From: Natronorubrum aibiense
Lineage (GTDB): Archaea; Halobacteriota; Halobacteria; Halobacteriales; Natrialbaceae
Reading direction: 5' to 3'
Assembly: GCF_009392895.1 (NCBI RefSeq)
Contig: NZ_CP045489.1
Location: 186,001 to 250,000, forward strand
DNA: 64,000 bases
Part shown: one piece after another, positions 54,414-63,090 of the stretch
How positions within the stretch are numbered: position 1 is the stretch's first letter
Layout of the letters: each line of letters opens with the position of its first letter
Translations under genes and position numbers: made by a program
The notes under the pieces: model-generated
Database searches by the model: none
What the model was told of the DNA's origin: nothing
The model's input: only the letters and a program-made list of their open reading frames with translations

Positions 54414-55817
54414 ATGCAAGCCGCCCTCATCGACGGAATTCTCGAGTCGCTACGGATCGGCGTCGGGTTCCTCTGGATGGCGACTTGGGCGATCATCATG
54501 GGGCTCGTCATCACGAGCCTCGTCCAAGTCTACGTCTCGAAAGAGCGAATGGCCAACGTACTCGGAGAGGGTGACCTGAGCGGTCTCGCGAAGGCGACGG
54601 TGTTCGGCGCCGCGAGTAGTGGCTGTAGCTTCGGCGCCGTCGCCATCAGTAAGGGCCTGTTCAAGAAGGGCGCGCACGCGGTGAACTTCCTTGCGTTCAT
54701 GTTCGCCTCGACGAACCTCATCGTCGAACTCGGCCTGATGATCCTCATCCTCCTTGGCTGGGAGTTCCTTCTCGCGGAACTCCTCGGCGGCGTCATCCTC
54801 ATCTCCGTGATGGCGCTCCTCGTCCATCTGACGCTCCCCGAGAACCTGTTCGAGCAAGTCCGGCAGGAACTGAATCAACGCGACCACGAGCAGGGAACCA
54901 CCGAGGACCCGACCTGCGGAATGGAAGGCAAAGACGAGTACTCGCTGGTGACTGACGGGGGCGAGACGCTGAAGTTCTGTTCGGAGGGTTGCATGGAGAC
55001 TTACCAGCAGGAGGCCGCAAGTAGCGGCGGGTGGCGCGACGAACTCCTCTCGTGGGGTGGGTGGTACAAAGTCGGGAACCAGTACCGCAAGGAGTGGTCA
55101 ATGATCTGGACGGACGTCATCGCAGGCTTTCTCATTTCGGGGTTCGTCATCGTCTTCGTCCCCCAGCGGGTGTGGAACACCCTGTTCCTCCAGGGCGACG
55201 GACTACTCGTCAGCGCCGAGAACGCCATCATGGGTGTGGCGATCGCCGTCATCAGCTTCGTCGGGAGCATCGGCAACGTCCCGTTCGCCGTCGCATTGTG
55301 GGGAGGCGGTGTCAGCTTCGCCGGTGTCATCGCGTTCGTCTACGCCGATCTCATCACGATTCCAGTCCTGAACGTCTACCGGAAGTACTACGGCTGGAAA
55401 GTGATGCTGTACATCCTCGGCGTCTTCTTCGTCACGATGGCCTTCACCGGCTTCCTCATGGAGCAACTGTTCGCGGCGCTCGACATAATCCCGAACCTCG
55501 CTGGCGGGCAGACGGCGTCCGAACAGACGTACTTCGAGCTCAACTACACCTTCTACCTCAACATCATCGCGTTCGCGCTCTCCGGATTCCTCCTGTACGT
55601 CTACCGACGCGGCCTCGGTGCACCTGGACAGTACCGCGACCCCGTCTGTGGGATGCGAACCGACGATAGCGGGCCAAGTCTCACCCACGACGGCGAGACG
55701 TACTACTTCTGTTCGGATCAATGCAAGCGATCGTTCGAGAAGCGCCCCTCCGAATTTGCACAGCAACACCCACAGGTCTCAGAGACGGGTTCTTCCCAGA
55801 GCCATGAACATCACTGA
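54414..55817 (+). CDS. Permease (DUF318/ArsP type) with two TRASH/YHS metal modules
   Basis: The 467-residue protein has an N-terminal permease half (GILESLRIGVGFLWMATWAI to EQVRQELNQ), a TRASH/YHS module DPTCGMEGKDEYSLVTDGGE to FCSEGCMETYQQ, a second permease half (SMIWTDVIAGFLISGFVIVF to GFLLYVYRRG) and a second TRASH/YHS module DPVCGMRTDDSGPSLTHDGE to FCSDQCKRSFEKRP. The split permease matches DUF318 (PF03773) proteins, which move arsenite or other metal species. The C-terminus ends in S-H-E-H-H. Confidence 0.8.
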   Translation: MQAALIDGILESLRIGVGFLWMATWAIIMGLVITSLVQVYVSKERMANVLGEGDLSGLAKATVFGAASSGCSFGAVAISKGLFKKGAHAVNFLAFMFASTNLIVELGLMILILLGWEFLLAELLGGVILISVMALLVHLTLPENLFEQVRQELNQRDHEQGTTEDPTCGMEGKDEYSLVTDGGETLKFCSEGCMETYQQEAASSGGWRDELLSWGGWYKVGNQYRKEWSMIWTDVIAGFLISGFVIVFVPQRVWNTLFLQGDGLLVSAENAIMGVAIAVISFVGSIGNVPFAVALWGGGVSFAGVIAFVYADLITIPVLNVYRKYYGWKVMLYILGVFFVTMAFTGFLMEQLFAALDIIPNLAGGQTASEQTYFELNYTFYLNIIAFALSGFLLYVYRRGLGAPGQYRDPVCGMRTDDSGPSLTHDGETYYFCSDQCKRSFEKRPSEFAQQHPQVSETGSSQSHEHH

Positions 55818-55949
55818 CCACTGTGTCTCGATACCAAATATCTCGGTGAGGCAGCCCCGGGTATTGCGTTGGCCAATCAAAACTTGTACAGTAATGTCTC
55901 GCGAACTCTTATGCATGAGTAGGTATCTCAGCGGATCGAGGTGGGGGAA

Positions 55950-56543
55950 ATGAATCGACGGCGAGCCGATACAGTAGTCAGTGGCTTGGTCGCCGCCGTC
56001 CTCGTCGTCGGCGGTGTGCTCAGCTGGCAAGCATATCAGCAACAGCAAGCCTTCGACCAGATGGGATCGATGATGGGCACGTCGATGGGGTCCGTTCACG
56101 GAACAAATCCACTCTGGTACATCCTCGGAACCTTCCTCGTCTCGGCTGTCATCGGTGGGGGGTATCTCGTGATTCGGGATGAGGTCACCAGCATAGACGT
56201 AAACGACCGCTCACAGGATGAAATGGCGAATCCGACCGATCCTGAGGAAGACGAATCGCCAGAGGTAGCTATCCAATCGAATGGTGCCATCAATCCGGAG
56301 TCTCAGCCACAGGCTCGCGTGTTAGACCTCTTGCCGGATGATGAGCGACGGATCCTCGAACCGGTCATCTCCTCGCCCGGGATCACACAGGTCGAACTCA
56401 GGGATCGGTCGAACTTCTCGAAGAGCAAAGTAAGTCAGACGGTGAGCGCTCTCGAGAAGCGCGGGCTGCTGTACCGCGAGCGCCAGGGGCGGACATATCG
56501 CATCTATCCGAGCGACGACTTACAACGGAAACAGGCGAACTAG
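55950..56543 (+). CDS. Membrane-anchored wHTH regulator (DUF7343-like)
   Basis: The start MNRRRADTVVSGLVAAVLVV (alternative MGEM at 55941) opens a span, a Met-rich loop QMGSMMGTSMGSVHGTNPLW (a possible Cu+ site) and a second span YILGTFLVSAVIGGGYLVIR. A disordered linker leads to a C-terminal wHTH: RVLDLLPDDERRILEPVISS, TQVELRDRSNFSKSKVSQTV, SALEKRGLLYRERQGRTYRI. This is a membrane-linked MarR-like layout. It lies just downstream of the permease and may sense extracellular copper. Confidence 0.8.
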   Translation: MNRRRADTVVSGLVAAVLVVGGVLSWQAYQQQQAFDQMGSMMGTSMGSVHGTNPLWYILGTFLVSAVIGGGYLVIRDEVTSIDVNDRSQDEMANPTDPEEDESPEVAIQSNGAINPESQPQARVLDLLPDDERRILEPVISSPGITQVELRDRSNFSKSKVSQTVSALEKRGLLYRERQGRTYRIYPSDDLQRKQAN

Positions 56544-56876
56544 TGGACTGTTCCCACGAGTCCAGACCCGTGCTAAAGTTGTTCCACTGTCACAACCTGT
56601 ACCATCTCGATGCAGGGATGGCGCGTGTCGTGAGATACGTCGAGTGACTCGGTTGAAGACCCGGTTTCAGATCGTTCACACTGCCGTTCGTGTGGTCGTG
56701 GTCCTGTCTGGGAGAAGGGGAGAGTGCCAATCCGGCGAATTCGAGCCGGATGAACGATTCCATTCCTGAAAAACGGTTAGAGCGCCCTATATACGTTCTA
56801 GAACGTTCTCCTGCGCGAATTCACACCCACGTCGATAACTCCCGAGCAGTCCTACGAGTAACCGAGGAGAAAGACA
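56544..56876. other. 333-bp spacer with operator upstream of secreted-protein gene
   Basis: No supported gene. A plus frame from 56690 is Ser/Arg-rich and unlike neighbours. It contains the 14-bp palindrome at 56793-56806, a TATA-like CCTATATA just upstream of it, and a purine-rich GAGGAGAAAG before the start at 56877 that could serve as a ribosome-binding site. Confidence 0.4.
56793..56806. promoter_or_regulatory. 14-bp palindrome ACGTTCTAGAACGT
   Basis: ACGTTCTAGAACGT is a perfect 14-bp palindrome, preceded by CCTATATA. It lies 71 bp upstream of the secreted Met/His-rich protein gene. Perfect palindromes of this length are good repressor sites; the membrane-linked wHTH regulator upstream or the TRASH-Lrp protein is a candidate ligand. 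No second copy was noticed elsewhere in the window. Confidence 0.5.
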
Positions 56877-57197
56877 ATGACCAACTTCAAACTCGGCCGC
56901 TGGCTGCTCGTGGCGCTCGCGATCGTCGGACTCGCGTTCGCTGCCCCCGTGGTCAGCGCACACGGCAACGAAACGACCGCAGACGACGCGCCCACGGACA
57001 ATGCCACCGCAGATGAATGGGCCACTTGGATGGAGGCACAGATGACCGAACACATGGGCCCTGGTAGCGTCGAGTGGATGGAGTCGCACATGGGTGTGAC
57101 CGTCGACGAGATGGCCCAGGACACGGCTGACGAGGAATACCACGGCGGGGCTGACGACGAGTACCCCGGTGGGATGTACGGGCAGGGCCACTGCTGA
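56877..57197 (+). CDS. Secreted Met/His-rich putative copper-binding protein
   Basis: The 106-residue protein starts MTNFKLGRWLLVALAIVGLA with a Sec signal cleaved near VVSAHG. The mature part is acidic with repeated Met-His motifs: WATWMEAQMTEHMGPGSVEW, MESHMGVTVDEMAQD, and the C-terminus GGMYGQGHC. Met/His/Cys clustering of this type is typical of periplasmic/extracellular Cu+ scavengers. A run of metal- and redox-related genes follows on the same strand, beginning with the SHOCT gene 57 bp downstream. Confidence 0.75.
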   Translation: MTNFKLGRWLLVALAIVGLAFAAPVVSAHGNETTADDAPTDNATADEWATWMEAQMTEHMGPGSVEWMESHMGVTVDEMAQDTADEEYHGGADDEYPGGMYGQGHC

Positions 57198-57254
57198 CGG
57201 CCCTGACCGTTTCGATCGCTCCAACTGAACACCGCGATTCACCAGCTCAAGATA

Positions 57255-57605
57255 ATGACGCAACTCACCACTCACATCGCACGCACTGCTCGTCGACTCG
57301 CGATACTCTCCGTCCCGCTGCTGGTCGCGGCGACTGGAACGGCTGCTGCCCACGGTAGTGGGAGCTACGGCGGCGGTATGATGGGCGGCTGGGGCCTCTT
57401 CGGCGGAACGATGGGGCTCTGGGGACTCCTCTGGATGGGGGCCCTCATCGCCGTCCCCCTCTACATCGTCTACGCGCTCCTCAACCGAGGATCCGGTGGG
57501 AACGAAGAGCAGTCGCTGTCGGTTCTCCGCGAGCGTTACGCCCGCGGTGAGCTCTCGGACGACGAATTCGATCGACGGCGAAAACAGCTCGAACGTACCG
57601 GATGA
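57255..57605 (+). CDS. SHOCT-domain membrane protein
   Basis: The 116-residue protein has an N-terminal signal (RLAILSVPLLVAATGTAAAH), a Gly/Met-rich segment GSYGGGMMGGWGLFGGTMGL, a span GLLWMGALIAVPLYIVYALL, and a C-terminal SHOCT motif LRERYARGELSDDEFDRRRK. SHOCT domains occur at the ends of many short membrane proteins, with unknown function. The Gly-Gly-Gly-Met-Met run could coordinate copper. It lies between the Met/His-rich gene and a DUF302 gene. Confidence 0.8.
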   Translation: MTQLTTHIARTARRLAILSVPLLVAATGTAAAHGSGSYGGGMMGGWGLFGGTMGLWGLLWMGALIAVPLYIVYALLNRGSGGNEEQSLSVLRERYARGELSDDEFDRRRKQLERTG

Positions 57606-57700
57606 CTGGAACAGTTGCTGTTCCAGCCGATACATCACACTCCCAACGCCCGCCGTTGCGGCACCCAACCGTTAACCCCGTGGACGGGGTATAATATTAC

Positions 57701-58117
57701 ATGGAATACACAATACAGACTTCAGTCACTGGCGATTTCGACGACATCGTCGACACAACGGTTGCTGCGCTCAAAGACGAAGGGTTCGGCATCCTCTGTG
57801 ACATCGACATCCAAGCGACACTCAAAGAGAAACTCGACGAAGAATTCCGCCAGTATCGCATTCTCGGTGCATGCAATCCCCCGATGGCATACGAGGGACT
57901 GACCGAAGAAATCGAACTCGGCGCACTCCTCCCGTGTAACGTCATCGTCTACGAAACCGATGACGGCGATATCGTTGTGAGTGCCGTTGATCCAAAGCAA
58001 TTGGTCGGTATCGCGGACAACGATGCGCTTGACTCCATTGCGACCGAGGTCAACGAGCGTTTCGAGCGTGTTCTCTCGGCCGTCACCGACGAACTAGGAT
58101 CCACGTTGGAGGCCTGA
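57701..58117 (+). CDS. DUF302 family protein
   Basis: The 138-residue protein starts MEYTIQTSVTGDFDDIVDTT and has the DUF302 layout: VAALKDEGFGILCDIDIQAT, LKEKLDEEFRQYRILGACNP, PMAYEGLTEEIELGALLPCN and VIVYETDDGDIVVSAVDP. The E-G-F-G-x-L-x-x-I-D motif and the G-A-C-N-P site, with Cys44/Cys63-type positions, are shared by family members. DUF302 proteins bind hydrophobic or reactive ligands and are often encoded with metal or redox genes, as here. Confidence 0.85.
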   Translation: MEYTIQTSVTGDFDDIVDTTVAALKDEGFGILCDIDIQATLKEKLDEEFRQYRILGACNPPMAYEGLTEEIELGALLPCNVIVYETDDGDIVVSAVDPKQLVGIADNDALDSIATEVNERFERVLSAVTDELGSTLEA

Positions 58118-58123
58118 TCTTCG

Positions 58124-58477
58124 ATGGCTTCATCGAACCAACTCGACACCACGACAATCGTTCTCCTGATACTCGGAGCGATCATCTTGCTCCCGTTGCT
58201 CACAATGGGGATGGGATTCGGCGGGATGATGGGGTACGGTGGGATGATGGGTCAGTATGGCGGTACTGGTGGATGGTGGCCGCTCGTCGGGATGCTCGTC
58301 CCGCTCATCTTCCTCCTTATCCTCCTCGGCGGTGGCTACCTCGTCTTCCGGCGCATGAGCGAAACGCAGACGTCTCGAAATCCCGCGATGGAGGAACTCC
58401 GCACGGCATACGCTCGTGGGGACCTCACTGACGAAGAGTTTGAATCCCGCCGCGAGAGACTCGAACGGTCGGAGTGA
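58124..58477 (+). CDS. SHOCT-domain membrane protein, second
   Basis: The 117-residue protein starts MASSNQLDTTTIVLLILGAI with span ILLPLLTMGMGFGGMMGYGG, a Met/Gly-rich loop MMGQYGGTGGWWPLVGMLVP, a second span LIFLLILLGGGYLVFRRMSE and the C-terminal SHOCT AYARGDLTDEEFESRRERLE. It begins 6 bp after the DUF302 stop, so the two are co-transcribed. It is related to the gene at 57255 and to the frameshifted copy at 42576. Confidence 0.8.
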   Translation: MASSNQLDTTTIVLLILGAIILLPLLTMGMGFGGMMGYGGMMGQYGGTGGWWPLVGMLVPLIFLLILLGGGYLVFRRMSETQTSRNPAMEELRTAYARGDLTDEEFESRRERLERSE

Positions 58478-58647
58478 GCCAACGAGTACGCACCAAGGTG
58501 CGTATTCCCACGCCTGTGTGATCGAATTCGTGATGCTACTCCTGATCGCCACTGTGTGAGCGCACCTTCAAATCGAAGAGATGGAGGCCTCTCAGCTTAC
58601 GATTCTGAATAGTAATGTGATTAAGTCCCAACACAATAGTATACTAT

Positions 58648-58956
58648 GTGACCGAAGTCATCCTCTTCACTCAAGAGACGTGCGGAGCATGCGCAACACA
58701 ACGGGAGAAAAACGAGGGCATCGAGGACGAATACCCCGACGGCGAGTTTCGAGAGGTCGACATCCAGAAAGATCTGGAAACGGCCGAAAAGTACGGCGTC
58801 CGGAAGACGCCGACGACATTCGTCTACGCGAACGGTGAACAGACCGCTGAATTCATTGGCATCGTCGACCGGAACGACCTCGAGTCAGCTATCGAGAGCG
58901 CGACCCAGCAGTCATCTGGATTCGCCCAGCGCCTCGTCGATGTCGTGCGTGGATAA
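58648..58956 (+). CDS. Thioredoxin-fold protein (GTG start)
   Basis: The 102-residue protein starts at GTG 58648 because the nearby ATG (58646) is followed directly by TGA. It reads MTEVILFTQETCGACATQRE, with the redox pair C12-G-A-C15, the cis-Pro region VRKTPTTFVYANGEQTAEFI and a C-terminal helix NDLESAIESATQQ. This is a thioredoxin/glutaredoxin-type fold. It lies with the DUF302 and SHOCT genes and probably reduces disulfides made under copper stress. Confidence 0.85.
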   Translation: MTEVILFTQETCGACATQREKNEGIEDEYPDGEFREVDIQKDLETAEKYGVRKTPTTFVYANGEQTAEFIGIVDRNDLESAIESATQQSSGFAQRLVDVVRG

Positions 58957-58981
58957 CGAACCAGCGACCGATTCAACTCAT

Positions 58982-59341
58982 ATGACGAACTATAGTCGAC
59001 GTCAGTTCCTGGGAGTGCTCGGTACCGGCGCAGTCGCCAGCACAGGCCTCTCTCAGCCAGCGAGCGCACAGGAGACGCCCGTCGTGAAGATGGGCAACAA
59101 CTACTTCGACCCGATCGGGTTCCACGTCGAACCCGGCACGACCGTTCGCTTCGAGATAGCTGCCGGAGCACACTCGGCGACGGCCTACGAGAACCGGATT
59201 CCATCCGACGCCAATGCATTCGATAGTGGCGTCATCTCGTCGAGAGGGTTTGAATACACGTTCGAGGAACCGGGCACGTACGACTATGTACCTCGCGTGT
59301 GCGATCGCCAGCGATGCCGCCATTTGGAGCGACGATTCTGA
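58982..59341 (+). pseudogene. Halocyanin-like protein, C-terminal half lost by frameshift
   Basis: The start MTNYSRRQFLGVLGTGAVAS is a Tat signal. The type-1 copper fold is readable to GVISSRGFEYTFEEPGTYDY, with the first copper ligand H64 (GAHSAT). Instead of the ligand loop Y-C-x-x-H, translation reads VPRVCDRQRCRHLERRF; one frame over, the DNA reads Y-C-T-S, so a 1-nt loss after residue 102 is likely. Another frame continues DSDFDKQDLVDTYSTGDVIN, ending at 59411. Cys/His/Met ligands are missing. Confidence 0.75.
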
Positions 59342-59532
59342 CTTCGACAAACAGGACCTGGTCGATACGTACTCGACGGGTGACGTGATCAACTCGTTTG
59401 ACACGCTCTAACTCTGCGGACCCGTCTCTCAGTTCCACGCGCGTACACACGCAAAGATGACTGAATCACTGAATCGCCACTATACAGCGCCCCAAATTGG
59501 TCAGTATAGGCATACGATGTATGCGTGAAGTT

Positions 59533-59939
59533 GGCACTGTCTAGTTCAGCACCTCGTCGGCTGGCGTTCGTCTGTCGAGCGATTGGTGCGGTCTCTGATA
59601 GTTGTAGTAATGTACGAACTGTTCAATTCACTCGCGTGCGCTCGCCCGACTGCCAACCCATGAGTTATGAAAACGGTCAACTCGCATTTTGAGGGTATGA
59701 AACCACTTTTCGATGAGGTTTCGGTCGGTGTAGTTCACTTGACCGTTCAATCCTAATCGAGCAAGAGCAGTCCGATAGCCGAATTGATCAACGAGAAACT
59801 CAGCGTCCGAGAGATCGTGTTTCTCACGAAGTTCATGCAGAAATGCAGCCGCCGAATCGGTACCGTGCCGACCGAACAACGCGACATCGAGGATCAGCTT
59901 TGACTCGATGTCTATTGCGGCATACACCCAAGACCATTT
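59533..59939 (-). mobile_element. Truncated IS6 copy 3
   Basis: The left end GGCACTGTCTAGTTCAGCAC is intact at 59533, and 400 bp of the transposase 3' end follow, nearly identical to the element at 1589-2333. Homology stops abruptly at about 59939 within AAGACCATT, so the 5' part and the second inverted repeat are missing. The junction lies about 90 bp from the beta-oxidation genes. Confidence 0.8.
59541..59939 (-). pseudogene. IS6 transposase C-terminal fragment
   Basis: The frame carries YAAIDIESKLILDVALFGRH to RASARE with D in FLVDQFGY and E in NLIEKWF, then a stop. Relative to the intact copy, TGG-to-TGA in the codon after RASARE (the W in REWIEQF) interrupts the last part, so even the surviving portion is broken. 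The N-terminal DNA-binding region and first catalytic Asp are absent. Confidence 0.75.
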
Positions 59940-60029
59940 TTGTACGCAATCGCGGATGGGAGCCGTTGTGTCAGCTTCTTTCTCTCCATGTTGTCGAGAG
60001 GTGTTTACAACTCCTCAACCGAAATCTCG

Positions 60030-60902
60030 TCAAGGCGTCCCACTACCGCTTTCTAAGCTGCTGTATTTTTCCGTAATATGAATGAAGTTCGCAAATGTGA
60101 GGAAGATGCATTTCCCTGTGAACTCTGGATCTCGACCCTGGAGGAGGGCTTCAATACCTTCTCTCTTGTCCTCAGTTGCGAACAATTGGATGAACAGTTC
60201 AGACACATATTCAAGTCCTTCTTCAACTCCCATCCGAGAACTCGCTTTGATCGCTTTCTTGGCGAACTCAAGTGTAATTGGACTCTTCTCAGCCATTGAA
60301 CTTGCAAGATTATAGATGGCGTCCGTGTCGTATACCACATCAACTAGTCCAATCTGTCTGGCTTCCTCAGCACCGATCAACTCCCCGGAAAGAATAAGTC
60401 GCATGGCCTGACCTTCTCCGACGAGGTGTACGAGTCGCTGGGTGCCACCACCACCGGGGATCAACCCGAGGTTGATTTCCGGCTGTCCGAGTTTCACTCC
60501 GGTCTCAGCGATCCGGACATCACAGGCTTGTGTGAGTTCACAGCCACCACCGAGTGCATGGCCGTTAATCCAGGCGATGACTGGGATTGTTGCATCGTCG
60601 ACAGTTTCATAGATCCGCGGCCGCTCGCTGGCCGCACGTTGTTTGACAAGATCCCGATCCTTGAATTCAGTGATATCTGCTCCTGCGACAAATGAACCGG
60701 ATCCCCTGCCACCAGTGAGCACAAGCACTCGAATATCGTCATCCTCTTCCGCGGCTTTCACGGTATCTTTCAGTTCCGTTCGAACCTAATTATTGAGTGC
60801 ATTTCGAGCATCCGGACGCTCAATTTCGACTGTCGCGACCCCATCAGCGTGCTCGCCAATCTCGACAGAGAGCATATCGTACTGGTCTTCGAGTTCACTC
60901 AT
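60030..60902 (-). pseudogene. Enoyl-CoA hydratase interrupted by an in-frame amber codon
   Basis: From MSELEDQYDMLSVEIGEHAD the frame reads to RPDARNALNN, then TAG at 60788-60786, then continues VRTELKDTVKAAEEDDDIRV in the same frame. The later part has the crotonase motifs VAGADITEFKD, ALGGGCELTQACDVRIAE and GLIPGGGGTQRLVHLVGEGQ, the oxyanion-hole glycines. The C-terminus EFTGKCIFLTFANFIHITEK continues past the usual end. The start overlaps the upstream dehydrogenase stop (ATGA), so a working gene is damaged, or needs readthrough. Confidence 0.8.
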
Positions 60903-61785
60903 CAGGACCACCCCAGTTGCCACTCGTGCCGACACGTTTTCCGTCCTCCCAGATATAATAACCCTCACCGGTCTTCTTCCCGAGATTGCCAGCCCGGACC
61001 TTCCGTCGCAGTGACTGAGGTGGTTTAAATCGCTCGCCGAGTTCCCTTCGAAGGTGTTCTGCGATGTGTAGGCGGACGTCAAGTCCGACATGGTCACCGA
61101 GTTCGATCGGCCCCATTGGATACCCATACCCAAGTTTCATTGCTTCATCGATGTCTGCTGGGCTTGCAACTCCCTCCTCAACCATTCGAATCGCCTCGAG
61201 TCCAGTCACGAGGCCGAGACGCGAGGTCGCAAAGCCGGCTGTGTCGCGGACGACGACATCCACCTTATCCATGCCCTGAACGTAGTCGATGGCAATCTGC
61301 TCAGTGCGCTCGTCGGTCTGTTCAGCGACGATGATCTCGACGAGGTCCATAATGTGGGGTGGATTAAAAAAATGGAGTCCGACAACGCGCTCAGGATGCT
61401 CAAGGACGCTCGCCATCTCGGTCACGGACAGCGAAGATGTGTTCGAGGCCATGAGCGTGTCGGTATCAGTAGCCTCCTCCACATCTACAAAGACATCTTT
61501 CTTTAGATCCATATCCTCCGGGACGGCCTCGACGACGAGGTCAGCACCTTCGACAGCCGCCTCGAGATCCGTCGTCCCCTTAATGCTCTCGAGCGTCGCG
61601 TCCATCTCTTCTTCGGTGACCTTGTCCCGATTGACGCCACCCTGAAGATTGTCGCGGATTCCCTCGAGGCCATCTTCGACAAACTCGGCTTCAATGTCTC
61701 GCAGCACGACGTTGTGGCCCGCCATTGCGGACACCTGTGCAATCCCGTGACCCATACTGCCAGCTCCGAGCACTGCAATTTGCAT
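60895..61785 (-). CDS. 3-hydroxyacyl-CoA (3-hydroxybutyryl-CoA) dehydrogenase
   Basis: The 296-residue protein starts MQIAVLGAGSMGHGIAQVSA. G7-A-G-S-M-G12 is the NAD-binding Rossmann loop. The later motifs HFFNPPHIMDLVEIIVAEQT and RDTAGFATSRLGLVTGLEAI, with DIDEAMKLGYGYPMGPIELG, are the HAD family fingerprint (catalytic His/Glu pair). The enzyme oxidises L-3-hydroxyacyl-CoA in beta-oxidation. Its stop overlaps the enoyl-CoA hydratase start. It is divergent from the thiolase gene. Confidence 0.92.
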   Translation of the reverse strand: MQIAVLGAGSMGHGIAQVSAMAGHNVVLRDIEAEFVEDGLEGIRDNLQGGVNRDKVTEEEMDATLESIKGTTDLEAAVEGADLVVEAVPEDMDLKKDVFVDVEEATDTDTLMASNTSSLSVTEMASVLEHPERVVGLHFFNPPHIMDLVEIIVAEQTDERTEQIAIDYVQGMDKVDVVVRDTAGFATSRLGLVTGLEAIRMVEEGVASPADIDEAMKLGYGYPMGPIELGDHVGLDVRLHIAEHLRRELGERFKPPQSLRRKVRAGNLGKKTGEGYYIWEDGKRVGTSGNWGGPDE

Positions 61786-61941
61786 GCGTAAACGAACTCA
61801 AGTCGCGATCAAAAGCGTTCCCCTTCCTTAGACCGAACACACGTGTTCAAAGCTGATGAACTACATGGAAGCGATGGTATTCGCCTTCGCTACCAGATAT
61901 AGACGGAACTACTATATCCACAAGTGAGAGAGAGACTCACA

Positions 61942-63084
61942 ATGAGCGATCAACAGCCAGTAATTGTTTCGGCAGTCAGAACTCCACAAGGCAAACACGG
62001 CGGCATCTTCGCTGAGACGGGAAGCGAGGAACTTTCAGTACCGCTAGTAAATGAGATGCTCGCGGAAACAGGGCTCACAGGCGACGACGTCGATGATATT
62101 CGCTGGGGTTGTGCAAAGCAAGTGAACGAACAGAGCAACAACATTGCCCGCATCATTGCGCTGCTCTCTGATTTGGGTGAACGGGTCCCGGGAACAACGA
62201 TCGACCGACTCTGTGCGTCCTCTGCAGAGGCGATTATGAGTGCCAGCGACGCGATACGCGCAGGCCAGCGTGAGGTCATCATCGCCGGGGGCGTCGAGAA
62301 CATGTCTCGAAACGAACGTCGAAACGGAATCGACTCCTACGCTGGCATCCGCGAACAATACGACACGGCCGGCCTCGCAATGGGACAGACCGCTGAAAAG
62401 GTTGCCCGCAAGTACGACATATCTCGCGAGCGTCAGGACGCATACGGTGCTCGAAGTCAACAGCGCGCGGTCGAAGCAGCGGAAGACGGTACGTTTGACA
62501 ACGAGATGATCCCGATCGAGACCGAAGACGGCCTCGTTCAGGAAGACGAGGGCCTTCGTCCCGGCACCACAAAAGAAAAAATTTCGGACCTTCCACCAGT
62601 GTTTGCGGAGGACGGCACCGTCACTGCCGCCAACGCTTCCCAGATCTCTGACGGTGCTGCTGGTGTTGTGATCACGAGCAAAGAATTCGCCGAGGTCGAG
62701 GACCTCGAGATCATGGCTGAGATCAACGATCACAACGTCGCAGGTGTCGATCCAACGATTATGGGAATTGGACCAATCCCTGCCGTGAGAGGGATCTGGG
62801 AACGGAACGGCCGGAGCGCCGAGGAGTACGATTTGGTCGAACTCAACGAAGCGTTCGCCAGCCAGACACTGTACTGTCAGGACGAACTCGGTTTCGATGA
62901 CGACGTGTTCAACGTCAACGGTGGCGCGATCGCCATCGGCCATCCGCTTGGTGCGTCAGGGGCCCGCCTGCCTGTGTCATTAATTCACGAACTCAGACGT
63001 CAGGGTGGTGGACTCGGACTCTCGACGATGTGTGTCGGTTACGGCCAAGGTGCAGCCGTCGAGTTTCGAGTGCCTGAACAGTAA
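61942..63084 (+). CDS. Acetyl-CoA C-acyltransferase (thiolase)
   Basis: The start MSDQQPVIVSAVRTPQGKHG is preferred over the upstream Met at 61924. The 380-residue protein has thiolase signatures: active-site Cys91 in DRLCASSAEAIMS, GGVENMSRN, NVNGGAIAIGHPLGASGARL (catalytic His) and CVGYGQGAAVEFR (second catalytic Cys). It cleaves 3-ketoacyl-CoA or condenses acetyl-CoA. It is divergent from the dehydrogenase gene; a TATA-like ACTATATCC precedes the start. Confidence 0.9.
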   Translation: MSDQQPVIVSAVRTPQGKHGGIFAETGSEELSVPLVNEMLAETGLTGDDVDDIRWGCAKQVNEQSNNIARIIALLSDLGERVPGTTIDRLCASSAEAIMSASDAIRAGQREVIIAGGVENMSRNERRNGIDSYAGIREQYDTAGLAMGQTAEKVARKYDISRERQDAYGARSQQRAVEAAEDGTFDNEMIPIETEDGLVQEDEGLRPGTTKEKISDLPPVFAEDGTVTAANASQISDGAAGVVITSKEFAEVEDLEIMAEINDHNVAGVDPTIMGIGPIPAVRGIWERNGRSAEEYDLVELNEAFASQTLYCQDELGFDDDVFNVNGGAIAIGHPLGASGARLPVSLIHELRRQGGGLGLSTMCVGYGQGAAVEFRVPEQ

Positions 63085-63090
63085 CCTAGT

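Noticed and set aside
60786-60788. Pyrrolysine readthrough of the amber codon
   Set aside because: No pyl genes or PYLIS-like structure are visible here, and most haloarchaea lack pyrrolysine; a nonsense mutation or error is simpler.
62044-62943. A 299-codon minus-strand open frame opposite the thiolase gene
   Set aside because: The thiolase frame carries all catalytic motifs; the antisense frame is a GC-bias shadow without recognisable motifs.
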